In this document: piece by piece, positions 9,385-18,141 of the stretch
How the letters are laid out: each line of letters opens with the position of its first letter
Position numbering within the stretch: the stretch's first letter is position 1
Assembly (NCBI RefSeq): GCF_000702505.1
Contig: NZ_JNIM01000001.1
Coordinates: 2,170,001 to 2,234,000, forward strand
From: Thermogemmatispora carboxidivorans
GTDB lineage: Bacteria > Chloroflexota > Ktedonobacteria > Ktedonobacterales > Ktedonobacteraceae
DNA length: 64,000 nt
Direction: 5' to 3'
Notes under the pieces: model-generated
Database searches by the model: none
The model's input: the letters and a program-made list of their open reading frames with translations, nothing else
Told to the model about the DNA's origin: nothing
Made by a program: the position numbers and the translations under genes

Positions 9385-9446
9385 ACAGCAAGAGGCTGGC
9401 AGTGAGCCTGTGCTGATCGGACGCCAACAAGGTCGGCTTTTTGAGA

Positions 9447-9499
9447 GGCCCCCTCGCTTGCGGGTGGTGCCTCATCGTGAAGGGGGCCACTCGCAAGCG
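9447..9499 (+). promoter_or_regulatory. Two mutually exclusive stem-loops between Mop and amidohydrolase genes
   Basis: GGCCCCCT (9447-9454) can pair with AGGGGGCC (9481-9488). CGCTTGCGGGTGG (9455-9467) can pair with CCACTCGCAAGCG (9487-9499) with one mismatch. The right arm of the first and the right arm of the second share bases 9487-9488, and the stems cross, so they compete or form a pseudoknot. Function unknown. Confidence 0.45.
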
Positions 9500-9522
9500 G
9501 GCGGGCGCTGGCCCGGCAGGGC

Positions 9523-9552
9523 TTGATTGTTGACCCCCGAGGCTGCTATCAT
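9523..9552 (+). promoter_or_regulatory. Putative promoter for the amidohydrolase gene
   Basis: TTGATT (9523-9528), 18 bases, TATCAT (9547-9552), 45 bases before ATG 9597. Reasonable match to a vegetative promoter. Confidence 0.45.
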
Positions 9553-9596
9553 GAGCGGGATAACTCCAGTTCATAAGATAGCGCGCGAGGGTTACC

Positions 9597-10736
9597 ATGC
9601 TCGATCTCAGCGATATACCGCTCGTTGATAATCACTGCCATCCGGTCTTGCTCGATCAGCAAATGGATCTGCTACGTTTCCGCAGCTATTTCACTGAAGC
9701 CGCCGATCCTGGCTTCGTCCAGCGTCATGTTGGCGAGTCGGTCTACTACCTCTGGCTGGTACGCCAGGCGACAGCCTTCTATGGCTGTCCGGCGAGCGAG
9801 GAGGAGCTAATCGCAGCTCGCAATACCCTGGAGAGCGATGCCCTGCTAGCGCGCCTCTTGCAAGCAGCAAACTTTGCCGCCCTGGTTATCGACACGGGCT
9901 TCCCTGAAGGCCCTCATGTCTACTCGCCGGAGCGGATGGGCGAGCTGGGTCACTGTCGCGCCGCCAGGCTCTTTCGTCTGGAGCCGCTCATGCAGCGCCT
10001 GGTCATGGCCTACAGCGACTTCGATGAGATGGTGGCTCACTATGAGCAGGAGGTGAGCACCATCCGCGAGCGTGGCTACTGCGGCTTCAAAAGTATCGTG
10101 GCCTATCGCTCGGGCCTGAATATTTTGGAATGGACCAAGGATGAGGCGGTGGCTGCCTTTGCTCAGGCCCGAGCCGAGGGATTGCGTCAGGGCACGCTGC
10201 GCATCAATCATAAGCCGTTGCTTGATTATTTGCTCCATATTGCTTTCCACTATGCTTCTCAGCAAAAACTGCCGGTGCAGTTCCATACGGGCTATGGGGA
10301 TAGCGATACGAATCTGCTCCTGGGTAACCCGCTGCATCTGCGGAACATTATGGAGCGCGAAGATTATCGGGGGATGGCCATCGTCTTACTGCATGAAAGC
10401 TATCCCTATGTTCAATTGGGTGCCTATCTGGCGGCAATCTATCCTCATGTCTATTTCGATCTTTCATATTGTATCCCCTTTGTCGATCGGCTGGAGATGC
10501 TAGCCTTTACGCGCCAGGCCCTTGGAGTAGCCCCTGTTAGTAAGCTCGTCTATAGCTCTGATGGTATTCATCTACCAGAAATGCACTGGGCGGCGGCCCT
10601 GCGCGGACGCGCGATTCTGGCCCAGGTTCTCCAGGAGATGATCGATGCGGACGAGTTGGACTACGAACAGGCCCGGCATATGGCCCAGCTCATCCTCCAC
10701 GATAATGCCTGGCAGCTCTATGGCCTCAGCGACTGA
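9597..10736 (+). CDS. Amidohydrolase family protein (FluG N-terminal-like)
   Basis: A 379-aa metal-dependent hydrolase of the amidohydrolase-2 type (COG2159). The N-terminal metal site reads LVDNHCHP, a central GFKSIVAYRSGL segment probably supplies the structural Lys/Ser, VQFHTGYGDSDTNLLLGNP supplies a metal-ligand His, and KLVYSSDGIHLPEM the late Asp. The GYGD and NPLHL motifs are typical of the family in which the domain is fused to glutamine synthetase (FluG, NodN-like plant proteins). Here it is separate from the glutamine-synthetase-family gene at 1033. The substrate is unknown. Confidence 0.85.
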   Translation: MLDLSDIPLVDNHCHPVLLDQQMDLLRFRSYFTEAADPGFVQRHVGESVYYLWLVRQATAFYGCPASEEELIAARNTLESDALLARLLQAANFAALVIDTGFPEGPHVYSPERMGELGHCRAARLFRLEPLMQRLVMAYSDFDEMVAHYEQEVSTIRERGYCGFKSIVAYRSGLNILEWTKDEAVAAFAQARAEGLRQGTLRINHKPLLDYLLHIAFHYASQQKLPVQFHTGYGDSDTNLLLGNPLHLRNIMEREDYRGMAIVLLHESYPYVQLGAYLAAIYPHVYFDLSYCIPFVDRLEMLAFTRQALGVAPVSKLVYSSDGIHLPEMHWAAALRGRAILAQVLQEMIDADELDYEQARHMAQLILHDNAWQLYGLSD

Positions 10737-10840
10737 GCTGAGCTAGGGCGCGAAAGATCACCCTGCTCCGCCGGGCACCTGAATGAGAGGCTGGGATCAT
10801 GTGGGCGTAGGCCACGCACGCTCAATCAGGGAGGAAAGGA

Positions 10841-11320
10841 ATGCAGAACGCCGAGGTTGGGGCAGAGGCACTGGTGGGCGGCTCTGCCCGCTTCCGTGTG
10901 GGGGTTTTTGCCCTCATTTTCGATGACGAGGGACGAGTTTTGCTCGTGCATCGCAACGACATCGATTGGTGGAACCTTCCTGGGGGAGGGATGGAGCTGG
11001 GGGAGACGGTCGATGAGGCGGTACAGCGTGAGGTGCGCGAGGAGACCGGCCTTGAGGTGGTCGTCGAGCGGCTGGTGGGTATCTACTCCAAGCCTCAGAA
11101 GCAGGAGGTGGTCTTGACCTTCCGCTGTCGCGTCGTAGGTGGGGCGCTCACTCCTACCGACGAGGCGCGCGACTGTCGCTATTTCCCGCCCCAGGCTCTG
11201 CCGGCCAACACTCTGCCCAAACATCGACAGCGCATCGAGGACGCGCTCCTCAACCAGGCCGAGGCCGTGCTGCGGGCCCAGCGCAGCAGTACCGCCGAGG
11301 ATCAGGGGCTGACGCAGTAA
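10841..11320 (+). CDS. Nudix hydrolase
   Basis: A 159-aa Nudix protein that hydrolyses a nucleoside diphosphate linked to a group X. The Nudix box is complete: GGGMELGET, then VQREVREETGLEV, matching Gx5Ex7REUxEExGU. A C-terminal tail of about 30 residues beyond the domain is hydrophilic. ATG 10841 is preceded by GGGAGGAAAGG. It is convergent with the GH42 gene. Substrate not predictable. Confidence 0.92.
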   Translation: MQNAEVGAEALVGGSARFRVGVFALIFDDEGRVLLVHRNDIDWWNLPGGGMELGETVDEAVQREVREETGLEVVVERLVGIYSKPQKQEVVLTFRCRVVGGALTPTDEARDCRYFPPQALPANTLPKHRQRIEDALLNQAEAVLRAQRSSTAEDQGLTQ

Positions 11321-11352
11321 GTCAGTCGGCACGACAACGTAGAGAAGAACAA

Positions 11353-11406
11353 CAGGCCGGGAGGCGGGCGAGCGAGACGCCCGACCGACGCCGGTGCCAC
11401 GGCCTG
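11353..11406. terminator. Nested hairpin between convergent Nudix and GH42 genes
   Basis: CAGGCCG (11353-11359) pairs with CGGCCTG (11400-11406), enclosing CGGGCG/CGCCCG (11365-11370/11378-11383). The outer arm reaches the beginning of the GH42 stop region. Symmetric, so it could serve both strands; no T-run seen. Confidence 0.45.
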
Positions 11407-13443
11407 CTAGTCCTCTTCTCGCAGCACCAGCGCGCTGCGTGGAGCCAGGCGTACCTGTCCACTGAACGTTTCTCCCTGGGGCAACCGTCGGAAATGGCCG
11501 TTGGGCAGGGAGAGCGTGACCTCCTGCTGGTTATAGTTCAGAAGAAAGTAGATGTTGCGTGCATCTGAGGTCAGGCGGCGCGAGACCTCGACGCCGGGAG
11601 GAGCCTCCAGCAAGGGGGTCAGGCCCGCCTCCTGACAAAGCTGGGTCAGGAGACGCTGCCGAAAGGCCTCTTCCGGCTGGGTTGCCAGGTAGTAGGCCCG
11701 GCCCTGGCCAAAGTGGTGGACGGTCAGCGCAGGGCCGCCAGCATAGTAGTCGCTGGCGAAACGCCCGAGGGCCTGGGCGCCTTCCAGCTCCAGCACCTCG
11801 CCCCACAGGCTGCAGGCGTAGCGTCCCTGCAGCGGACCCTCTTCGATCACCAGCGTGTTACGCATCTCCGCGGTCCAGGGATCGAACTCGGCCACACGCA
11901 GGCCCAGCAAACGCCGCAGTTCAGCCGGGTAGCCCCCAGTCACCACGCGGTCGTTGGCATCGACGATGCCGCTAAAGAAGGTCGTCAGCAAGATTCCGCC
12001 TTCAGCGACGAACATCTCCAGCCTCTGAGCCAGGCCGGGACGCAGCAGATAGAGCAAGGGGGCGATCAAGAGCCGGTAGCCTTGCCAGTTGCTCTCTGGC
12101 GAGACTACTGCCACAGGGATATTCGCGGCGTAGAGAGGCTGATGGTAGGCCAGGAGCAGGTCCCAGTAGCGAAGGCGATCGCTGGGGCCTGGCTGATATT
12201 CCACTGCCCACCAGTTTTCCCAGTCCATCAGCAAGGCCGCCTGAGCCGGTACGCGACTGCCAGCGACGATGGGGGCGAGCTGCTTGAGTTCGGCGCCGAT
12301 CTCTTCGACCTCGCGGAAGGTGCGCGCGCGCTCGCTGCCGTCGTGGGAGACGATGGCGCTGTGGAACTTCTCCGCGCCGGCGCGCGACTGGCGCCACTGG
12401 AAATAGAGAACGCCATTGGCGCCGCGCGCTACGGCCTGTAGGCTTTGCAGGCGCAGCTCCCCAGGGCGGCGCTGGGGATTCTGCGGGCGCCAGTTGACGG
12501 GGCCAGGGGCCTGCTCCATGACCAGATGCGGCTGACCGCTCTTGAGCGAGCGCATCAGGTCATGGACGAAGGCCACCTCGTTGGGCGGTGTGGTGCGTGC
12601 TGGATAGTTATCGAAGGCGATCACATCCAGATGGGGGGCCCAGGCGAAATAGTCCAGCGGCTTAAAGGCCCCCATCAGGTTGGTCGTCACCGGGACGTGG
12701 GGTGTGATCTCGCGCAGAATGCGGGCTTCATTCAAAAAGCACTCCAGCAAGGAGGCGGACATGAAGCGCTGGTAATCCAGGCAGAGACTGGGAGAGGGCT
12801 GAGCTGGCGTCAGGCGCGGGGGGAGGATCTCTTCCCAGTGGGAATAGCGCTGGCCCCAGAAGGTGGTTCCCCAGGCCTCATTGAGGGCCTCCAGCGAGCC
12901 GTAGCGCTGCTGGAGCCAGGAGCGGAAAGCCTCGGCACAGTTATCGCAGTAGCAGGCCGGAACGTGGCAGCCATATTCATTGTTGACGTGCCAGAGGCGC
13001 AGCGCAGGATGCTTGCGGTAGCGTTGGGCCAGCTGACGGACCAGCTCGGCGGCCTCGCGGCGATAGTTCCTGCTGTTGGGACAGAAATGCTGCCGCGAGC
13101 CGTGGGAGAAGCGCAGGCCCTCGCGGGTCACTGGCAGGATGTCGGGATACTGCCGACTCATCCAGGGAGGGGGGGCAGCAGTGGCCGTGCCCAGATCGGC
13201 GGCGATGCCGTGCTCGGCCAGCAGATCCATCACGCGGTCGAGCTGCGAGAAATCGTACTGATCCAGGGCTGGCTCGAGCAAGGCCCAGGAGAAAATATTG
13301 ATCGAGACCATATTAAGACCCGCCAGCTTCATTAAGCGCATATCCTCTGGCCAGAGGGAGGCGGGCCACTGCTCGGGGTTATAGTCGGCCCCGTAGAGCA
13401 GCGTTTCAAAGAGCGCGCTGGGACGGTTATTCTGACGTCGCAA
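11407..13443 (-). CDS. Beta-galactosidase, glycoside hydrolase family 42
   Basis: A 678-aa intracellular GH42 enzyme, retaining mechanism, cleaving terminal beta-galactosides or related oligosaccharides. The N-terminus LLYGADYNPEQWP is typical. The acid/base is Glu156 in WHVNNEYG, the nucleophile Glu310 in LVMEQAPG. Cys121, Cys164, Cys166 and Cys169 match the zinc cluster of thermostable GH42 enzymes. The length equals the family norm. The start is a TTG at 13443, forced by an upstream in-frame stop, with GGAGG ten bases before it. Only six bases separate it from the E1-alpha-like gene upstream, so both are probably co-transcribed, an unusual pairing. No signal peptide. Confidence 0.93.
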   Translation of the reverse strand: MRRQNNRPSALFETLLYGADYNPEQWPASLWPEDMRLMKLAGLNMVSINIFSWALLEPALDQYDFSQLDRVMDLLAEHGIAADLGTATAAPPPWMSRQYPDILPVTREGLRFSHGSRQHFCPNSRNYRREAAELVRQLAQRYRKHPALRLWHVNNEYGCHVPACYCDNCAEAFRSWLQQRYGSLEALNEAWGTTFWGQRYSHWEEILPPRLTPAQPSPSLCLDYQRFMSASLLECFLNEARILREITPHVPVTTNLMGAFKPLDYFAWAPHLDVIAFDNYPARTTPPNEVAFVHDLMRSLKSGQPHLVMEQAPGPVNWRPQNPQRRPGELRLQSLQAVARGANGVLYFQWRQSRAGAEKFHSAIVSHDGSERARTFREVEEIGAELKQLAPIVAGSRVPAQAALLMDWENWWAVEYQPGPSDRLRYWDLLLAYHQPLYAANIPVAVVSPESNWQGYRLLIAPLLYLLRPGLAQRLEMFVAEGGILLTTFFSGIVDANDRVVTGGYPAELRRLLGLRVAEFDPWTAEMRNTLVIEEGPLQGRYACSLWGEVLELEGAQALGRFASDYYAGGPALTVHHFGQGRAYYLATQPEEAFRQRLLTQLCQEAGLTPLLEAPPGVEVSRRLTSDARNIYFLLNYNQQEVTLSLPNGHFRRLPQGETFSGQVRLAPRSALVLREED

Positions 13444-13449
13444 GGCGTA

Positions 13450-14412
13450 TCATCCTCCTTCGCGGTCGCGGCGCTGGGGTGCGAGATTGGCGGATTGGGT
13501 CTCAGCAGACTCGCTCTGCTGGCTATCGCGCAGTGCGTCCTCTAGAGCCTGCTCGACCTCGGCGCGCAGGCGAGCCGTCAGCTGAGCGTGCCACCCCTCG
13601 TCCCAGGCTCCGCTGTTCTCTAGCAGGCGCCGGCAATGGGAGAGCGGATCACACTCGGCTTCATCCTGCTCGGGGGAGCCGCGCGTCACCAGCATCTCCA
13701 GCAGGATTGGCCCCTGACCGGCGCGAGCCAGCTCCAGCGCCTCGCTGGTGAAAGCGTAGACCTCGCGGATATCGCTGCCGTCGATGCAGCGATAGGTGAG
13801 GCCGGAGGGGAGGCGGGCGGGGGAGAGGCGGAACACCTGGGCGTCGAGAGAGCAATCCTGTTCGCAGATGAAGAGGACGGGCAGGCGTTGCTGAGCGGCG
13901 AAGGTGAGTCCTTCCAGGAAATCCGGCTCGGCGGTGGCGCCGTCGCCGCAGTAGGCAATCGCTACGGCTGAGCTTTTGCGCAGCTTGCAGGCGAAGGCGA
14001 TGCCTGCGGCGTGCAGAATCTGGGTTGCCACCGGGACGGGGCCGCTAATCATATTGTGCTTATGATAGCCCCAGTGCTGGATCGGGCGATGGAGACGCTG
14101 GTCGGGGTCGGTCAGGCTGCCTGGCCAGCCCTGCAGGTAGGTGCGGAAGATCTCGTAGGGAGTCATCCCGAGGGTCAGCACGACCCCCAGGTCGCGATAG
14201 TAAGGCAGGGTAAAGTCGAAGCTCGGGCGGATGCAGGCGGCGCTGCCGACCTGGGCCGCCTCGTGGCCACGACAGCTGGCCACGAAGCCGATGCGCCCAC
14301 TCTGGTGGAGTTGCCAACAGTAGCCGTCAACCAGGCGCGTAAGTAGCATGCGCTGATAGAGGTCGCGTAGCTGCGTCGTGGATAGTGAAGGCTGAGTAGT
14401 CGCTAGCTCCAC
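13450..14412 (-). CDS. 2-oxoacid dehydrogenase E1 alpha-like protein, atypical TPP site
   Basis: About 320 aa from a GTG at 14412 (the open frame runs to 14538 but the extra part looks non-coding). It follows the E1-alpha plan: LRDLYQRMLLTRLVDG, SCRGHEAAQVGSA, LPYYRDLGVVL, and the TPP/Mg motif GDGATAEPDFLEGL at 156-169. The second half of that motif, normally ENN, reads CEQD at 183-186, so the conserved Asn that binds Mg is replaced. The family role is decarboxylation of a 2-oxoacid with an E1-beta partner. A complete alpha-beta fusion is encoded divergently next door, so this may be a regulatory or specialised alpha subunit. It is transcribed with the GH42 gene. Confidence 0.8.
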   Translation of the reverse strand: MELATTQPSLSTTQLRDLYQRMLLTRLVDGYCWQLHQSGRIGFVASCRGHEAAQVGSAACIRPSFDFTLPYYRDLGVVLTLGMTPYEIFRTYLQGWPGSLTDPDQRLHRPIQHWGYHKHNMISGPVPVATQILHAAGIAFACKLRKSSAVAIAYCGDGATAEPDFLEGLTFAAQQRLPVLFICEQDCSLDAQVFRLSPARLPSGLTYRCIDGSDIREVYAFTSEALELARAGQGPILLEMLVTRGSPEQDEAECDPLSHCRRLLENSGAWDEGWHAQLTARLRAEVEQALEDALRDSQQSESAETQSANLAPQRRDREGG

Positions 14413-14690
14413 GTCGACACCACCAGATGCGTTTTCATACGATTCACGCCTTGATCTTCTCTTGTTGGATCGTAGAAGGAAGCCGGTGCATCGCCAGATG
14501 CACTGCTCATTATACGCCCTCGTCGCGCGGGCTAGCAATAGCGCGGCTAGTGAAGGGGAGGGTCAAAGGGGGTCAAGCTGGCCTGCTGAGGGCCTCCAGC
14601 TGATCAGCAGACGAACAGAGAAGGGGTTAGGCTGCTGCCTGTTTTGTCTGCTCTGGCCGATGTTTCAGGTTGGGCTTGTGGCTCCAGTGG

Positions 14691-14719
14691 TTGCTTTTCG
14701 CGAAAGTCGATTCTATAAT
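14691..14719 (+). promoter_or_regulatory. Sigma-70-type promoter for the E1 fusion gene
   Basis: TTGCTT (14691-14696), 17 bases, TATAAT (14714-14719), about 70 bases before ATG 14790. One of the best promoter matches in the window. Confidence 0.7.
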
Positions 14720-14789
14720 GCCAGTGAAAAAAACCCTGGACAATGGAGCCGGGTCGAGATGTCAGCGTAGACGATTGGAGGCAGTAGCA

Positions 14790-16886
14790 ATGACTCTGGA
14801 AGTGCAGGCAGCGGAATCCAGAACGGGCGCGCGGCCTGACGATCCCGTTGCGCTTTACCGCACCATGCTGATGGCGCGCAGCATCAACGAGCTGCTGAAA
14901 GTGCGCAAGACGCAAGGGAAGTTCCCCTTCTATATTGGGTGCGGTGGGCACGAGAGCATGGCCGCCGTAGTAGCTGCCGTTGATCCGCAAGACTGGCTCT
15001 CCCTCTACTATCGTGACCTGGCGGCGTGGCTGCAGCGGACAGGTGACATTTATGGTCCGCTGCGGGAAGCCTATTCGCGCACGACAGGACCGATGTGTGC
15101 TGGTCGCAACATGCCCTCGCACTACAGCAGCCGACGCCATCGCATTCTGCCGACCTTTAGCGAGGTGGCGGCGCTGGCACCCTTTGCCGGCGGGGTGGCC
15201 TTCTCGCTCAAGCGGCACGAGAGCAAGGAGATTGTGGTCTTCACGACCGGCGATGGCGGCGTGGCGACCAACGATTTCAATGTTTTGTTCCGTCTGGCCT
15301 CGGTCCATCGCCTGCCGATCCTCATGATTGTTGAGGATAATGGGTGGGCCATTACGACTGAGTCGGCGATTCAGTGGGCTGGTTCGCTGGTCGAGTGGGC
15401 GCGCGCTGCCGGAATCTTTGCCGAGGAGGTTGACGGCACGAATGCGATTCCGGTCTTTGAGGCGACGGCCCGTCTGGCTGAGTATGTGCGCTCGGGGCAA
15501 GGCCCGGCCTTGATGCATCTCAAGCTTGGTCTGCTCGATCCACACTCCAGCAGTACGGACATCTATTCGTACCGCAAGCGGGAGGAGGTCGAGTTTACCA
15601 AGGCGACCAAAGATCCGGTGGCTAACTATGGCCGCTGGCTGGTTGAACACGGCTATCTGCAGGAGGCTGATCTTGAGCGCCTGCGCCGTGAGGTACGAGC
15701 CGAGCTGCAACAGGCCGAGGAGCGTGTGCTGCAGGAGCCGGAACCGACGCCCGAGCGAGTCCTGCAGCATGTGGTTTATGTCCCGCAGTGGCAGGAAAAT
15801 ACGCCACGTGGTACTAAGCGCCCGACGACGATGTTGGGTGCGATTAATGAGGCGCTGGCTGAGCTGGCGCAGCGTGATCCCGATTTCTTCGTCTATGGTC
15901 AGGATGTGGGGAGTCCGAAAGGGGGCGTTTTCGGCGCCACTGCCTCGCTGGTTACGCATTTCCCTGGGAGAGCCATCAGTAGCCCCCTCAATGAGCAGTT
16001 GATCATTGGAGTCGCCGCCGGGGCGGCCATGATTGACGGGCGCGCGCGCTGTGCCGAGATCCAGTTTGTGGACTACCATCAGTCGGCGTCGCAGACGATT
16101 CGCCTGGCGGCGCGTATCTCCTACCAGAACTTTGGCGATTGGCGGGTGCCGTTGCTGATCCGCACGAAGTCGGGGAGTGGAGGAGGCGGTCCCATTTCGA
16201 GTAGTGCCGCCGGTGGTGGGGCCTTTGGCCACTCGAATGCGGGCGAGCAGTGGTTTACGAATGTGCCAGGGATGATCACGCTCTGCCCGGCGACGCCGTT
16301 CGATGCCAAGGGGCTGCTCTTGGAGGCAGCGCGCTCACAGTCGCCGGTAGTTTTTCTGGAGCGCGGACGCCTCTATCGCTCGGAGCCGCCGAAGGATCGC
16401 CACGGGCGCCCAATTGAGGTGATGGCCCAGTACTGGCAGGTGCCCGAGGGCTATTATACGCTGCCGATTGGCCAGGCTCGTCGGCTGCGCCTGGGCGAGG
16501 GAACGCCGCGGGTGGCGATTGTCAGCTGGGGGACGATGGTGCTGGAGGCCTGTATTGCTGCTTCCAGTGTGATCGAGCGGTATGGCGGAGCGATCGAGAT
16601 TGTGGACCTGCGGACGCTGATGCCGTTCGATGAGGAGGCGCTGCGGGAGGCGGTGCGCGAGGCGAATCGGGTGGTGGTGGTGACGGAGGAGCCAGATCTG
16701 ACGAGCTTCGCGCGCCATGTGCATTCATGGATTGTAGAGCATTGTTTCTATGATCTGGATGCAACGCCGCGCTTGATCTCGGCCCTGCCGGCGCCGGCGG
16801 CCCCCTATAACGAGCCGGAGGAGACGGCTTACTATCCTTCGGCCAGCACGATTGAGCGCTGCCTGGAGGAGTTGCTGGTCGAGTAG
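14790..16886 (+). CDS. Fused E1 alpha-beta 2-oxoacid dehydrogenase
   Basis: A 698-aa protein joining both E1 subunits of a branched-chain/pyruvate-type 2-oxoacid dehydrogenase. The alpha half (about 1-345) has GCGGHESMAAV, YYRDLAAWL and the TPP motif TTGDGGVATNDF with MIVEDNGWAIT, including the metal-binding Asn. The beta half (about 375-698) starts RPTTMLGAINEALAEL and contains GQDVG, PLNEQLIIGVAAGAAM, FVDYHQSASQ and the late VDLRTLMPFDEE segment. Such fusions occur in Bacteroidetes and some thermophiles. ATG 14790 has GGAGG upstream; the frame extends to 14670 without support. No E2 or E3 is adjacent, so the complex partner is encoded elsewhere. Confidence 0.92.
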   Translation: MTLEVQAAESRTGARPDDPVALYRTMLMARSINELLKVRKTQGKFPFYIGCGGHESMAAVVAAVDPQDWLSLYYRDLAAWLQRTGDIYGPLREAYSRTTGPMCAGRNMPSHYSSRRHRILPTFSEVAALAPFAGGVAFSLKRHESKEIVVFTTGDGGVATNDFNVLFRLASVHRLPILMIVEDNGWAITTESAIQWAGSLVEWARAAGIFAEEVDGTNAIPVFEATARLAEYVRSGQGPALMHLKLGLLDPHSSSTDIYSYRKREEVEFTKATKDPVANYGRWLVEHGYLQEADLERLRREVRAELQQAEERVLQEPEPTPERVLQHVVYVPQWQENTPRGTKRPTTMLGAINEALAELAQRDPDFFVYGQDVGSPKGGVFGATASLVTHFPGRAISSPLNEQLIIGVAAGAAMIDGRARCAEIQFVDYHQSASQTIRLAARISYQNFGDWRVPLLIRTKSGSGGGGPISSSAAGGGAFGHSNAGEQWFTNVPGMITLCPATPFDAKGLLLEAARSQSPVVFLERGRLYRSEPPKDRHGRPIEVMAQYWQVPEGYYTLPIGQARRLRLGEGTPRVAIVSWGTMVLEACIAASSVIERYGGAIEIVDLRTLMPFDEEALREAVREANRVVVVTEEPDLTSFARHVHSWIVEHCFYDLDATPRLISALPAPAAPYNEPEETAYYPSASTIERCLEELLVE

Positions 16887-17240
16887 GAGGAGAGGCGAGG
16901 CGCGGAGGCGCACGCTGGCAAACTGGCGTGAGCCTGATGCTGATCGGCAGGAATCAGGCGGTTCGCTCTCGCTAGAGGGCAAGGTGAGCCAGAACGAGGA
17001 GCTATCTGCTCACGGTGGCCTCGGATTGAGTTGAGGCTCGTCCGTGGCGGGTGGCTCCTTTGTTGTGACGGTGGCTCGGCGCCTGCTCGCTCTGCGTTGC
17101 GGGGCCGGCAGGCAGGGTTGTAGTGCGGACTCTGACCAGGTGGGCCAGGCTGCCTCTACATGCCTGGTGAGGGGCTACCCGGGGCGCTGGCCTGGGGCAG
17201 CCCATGAAAAGGGGGAAGGCGTCATCCCAGGAGCCGAGGG
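16887..17240. other. Intergenic stretch with stem-loop after the E1 fusion
   Basis: 354 bases between convergent genes. GCCTGAT (16932-16938) pairs with ATCAGGC (16953-16959), a possible terminator for the E1 fusion gene. Nothing else in it could be supported; open frames here show no recognisable protein. Confidence 0.5.
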
Positions 17241-17468
17241 TCAGGCTGAGGAAGAGGCCAGGGTCCTGGGTGGAGGGGGCGCTGCCTGCGTGGCCAGAGC
17301 GGCGCTCAGCCAGCCCGCGATAGCTTCCTGCCCTCGTCTCACGGCTTCCTCGTGGGTGCTCCCATGTGTCTGGCAGCCGGGCAGTTCTGGTACCGTCACT
17401 ACGTACGCCTGGTCCTCTGCGCTCCATTGGATGGACAGCGCATAATGCCTTGGGTCGACTGTGCTCAT
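17241..17468 (-). CDS. HicB-like (UPF0150) antitoxin-family protein
   Basis: A 75-aa protein: HYALSIQWSAEDQAYVVTVP, then ELPGCQTHGSTHEEAVRRGQ and EAIAGWLSAAL. This is the partial RNase-H-like fold of HicB antitoxins. There is no C-terminal DNA-binding domain and no HicA toxin (double-stranded RNA-binding, catalytic His) on either side, so it is an orphan and may not be part of a toxin-antitoxin pair. The start at 17468 is preceded by GAAAGG. The open frame upstream to 17678 is not supported. Confidence 0.8.
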   Translation of the reverse strand: MSTVDPRHYALSIQWSAEDQAYVVTVPELPGCQTHGSTHEEAVRRGQEAIAGWLSAALATQAAPPPPRTLASSSA

Positions 17469-17607
17469 GAGGGGCCTTTCACTTTCCTGAGCGCGGCTTG
17501 AACTGCTTTCAGCTGATAGGGCTTGACGCTCCCTTTTCTCTTCAGAGAATACCCCCTTTATGGTCATCCGGCAACCTGGCCCACGTGCGAGGGCCTTGCT
17601 CGGCGGC

Positions 17608-18141
17608 TTAGTTAAGGTGCTCGCGACGGGGATGGTCGCGCAAGGTGCGGGCCAGGTAGCGGATGAGCCGCTGACCAAGCTTCAGCTGCAGGGTAGCTGA
17701 TTCGGGACTCACGCTATGCACCTGCTGCAGCATGCGGTCTGTCAGGCTCAGCAGCCGGCGCAGGCGCGGGATCTCGCTGGTGTGGAAATAGATGGGTTGG
17801 TCGGGGTCGCGCGCGATGGTTTCCTGGCAGCGGGCCTGGAGCAGCTCCAGACCTTGTTGTAGCTCGACCAGGAGTTTGAGCAGGTGGCGGTCGCCCTTGC
17901 CCAGGCGTCCGCTGGTGGACGTGGCAAAGTGTGGGTCGCGCTTCTCTTGCCAGTGCTGCCAGAGTTGTTGAGCGCGTGGCGAGAGGAGCGTGATGGTAAG
18001 GAGCTGGAGATCTTCGATGGTGCGCCCAGTCAAGGCCCACTCCAGTGGCCCGGGGATGAGTACGGGAGAGAGGCCGGCCAGCAGGTCGTTGGTGGGGCGC
18101 CTGGAGCGCTGGCGGCGATGGCGGTGGCGATGGCGGCTCAT
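17608..18141 (-). CDS. Uncharacterised 177-aa protein, third gene of the methyltransferase operon
   Basis: I do not recognise a family. The protein starts MSRHRHRHRRQRSRR, a strongly basic His/Arg tract, then a mostly helical body rich in Leu, Gln and Arg (LLELLKLLVELQQ-like heptads) and a basic C-terminus. Its ATG overlaps the stop of the methyltransferase gene (ATGA, 18138-18141), which indicates translational coupling and a shared role. The basic tail suggests nucleic-acid or polyanion contact, but this is only inference. Confidence 0.65.
   Translation of the reverse strand: MSRHRHRHRRQRSRRPTNDLLAGLSPVLIPGPLEWALTGRTIEDLQLLTITLLSPRAQQLWQHWQEKRDPHFATSTSGRLGKGDRHLLKLLVELQQGLELLQARCQETIARDPDQPIYFHTSEIPRLRRLLSLTDRMLQQVHSVSPESATLQLKLGQRLIRYLARTLRDHPRREHLN

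Noticed and set aside
14604-16232. 542-aa minus-strand open frame opposite the E1 fusion
   Set aside because: Antisense shadow of a gene with clear TPP motifs; composition is not protein-like.
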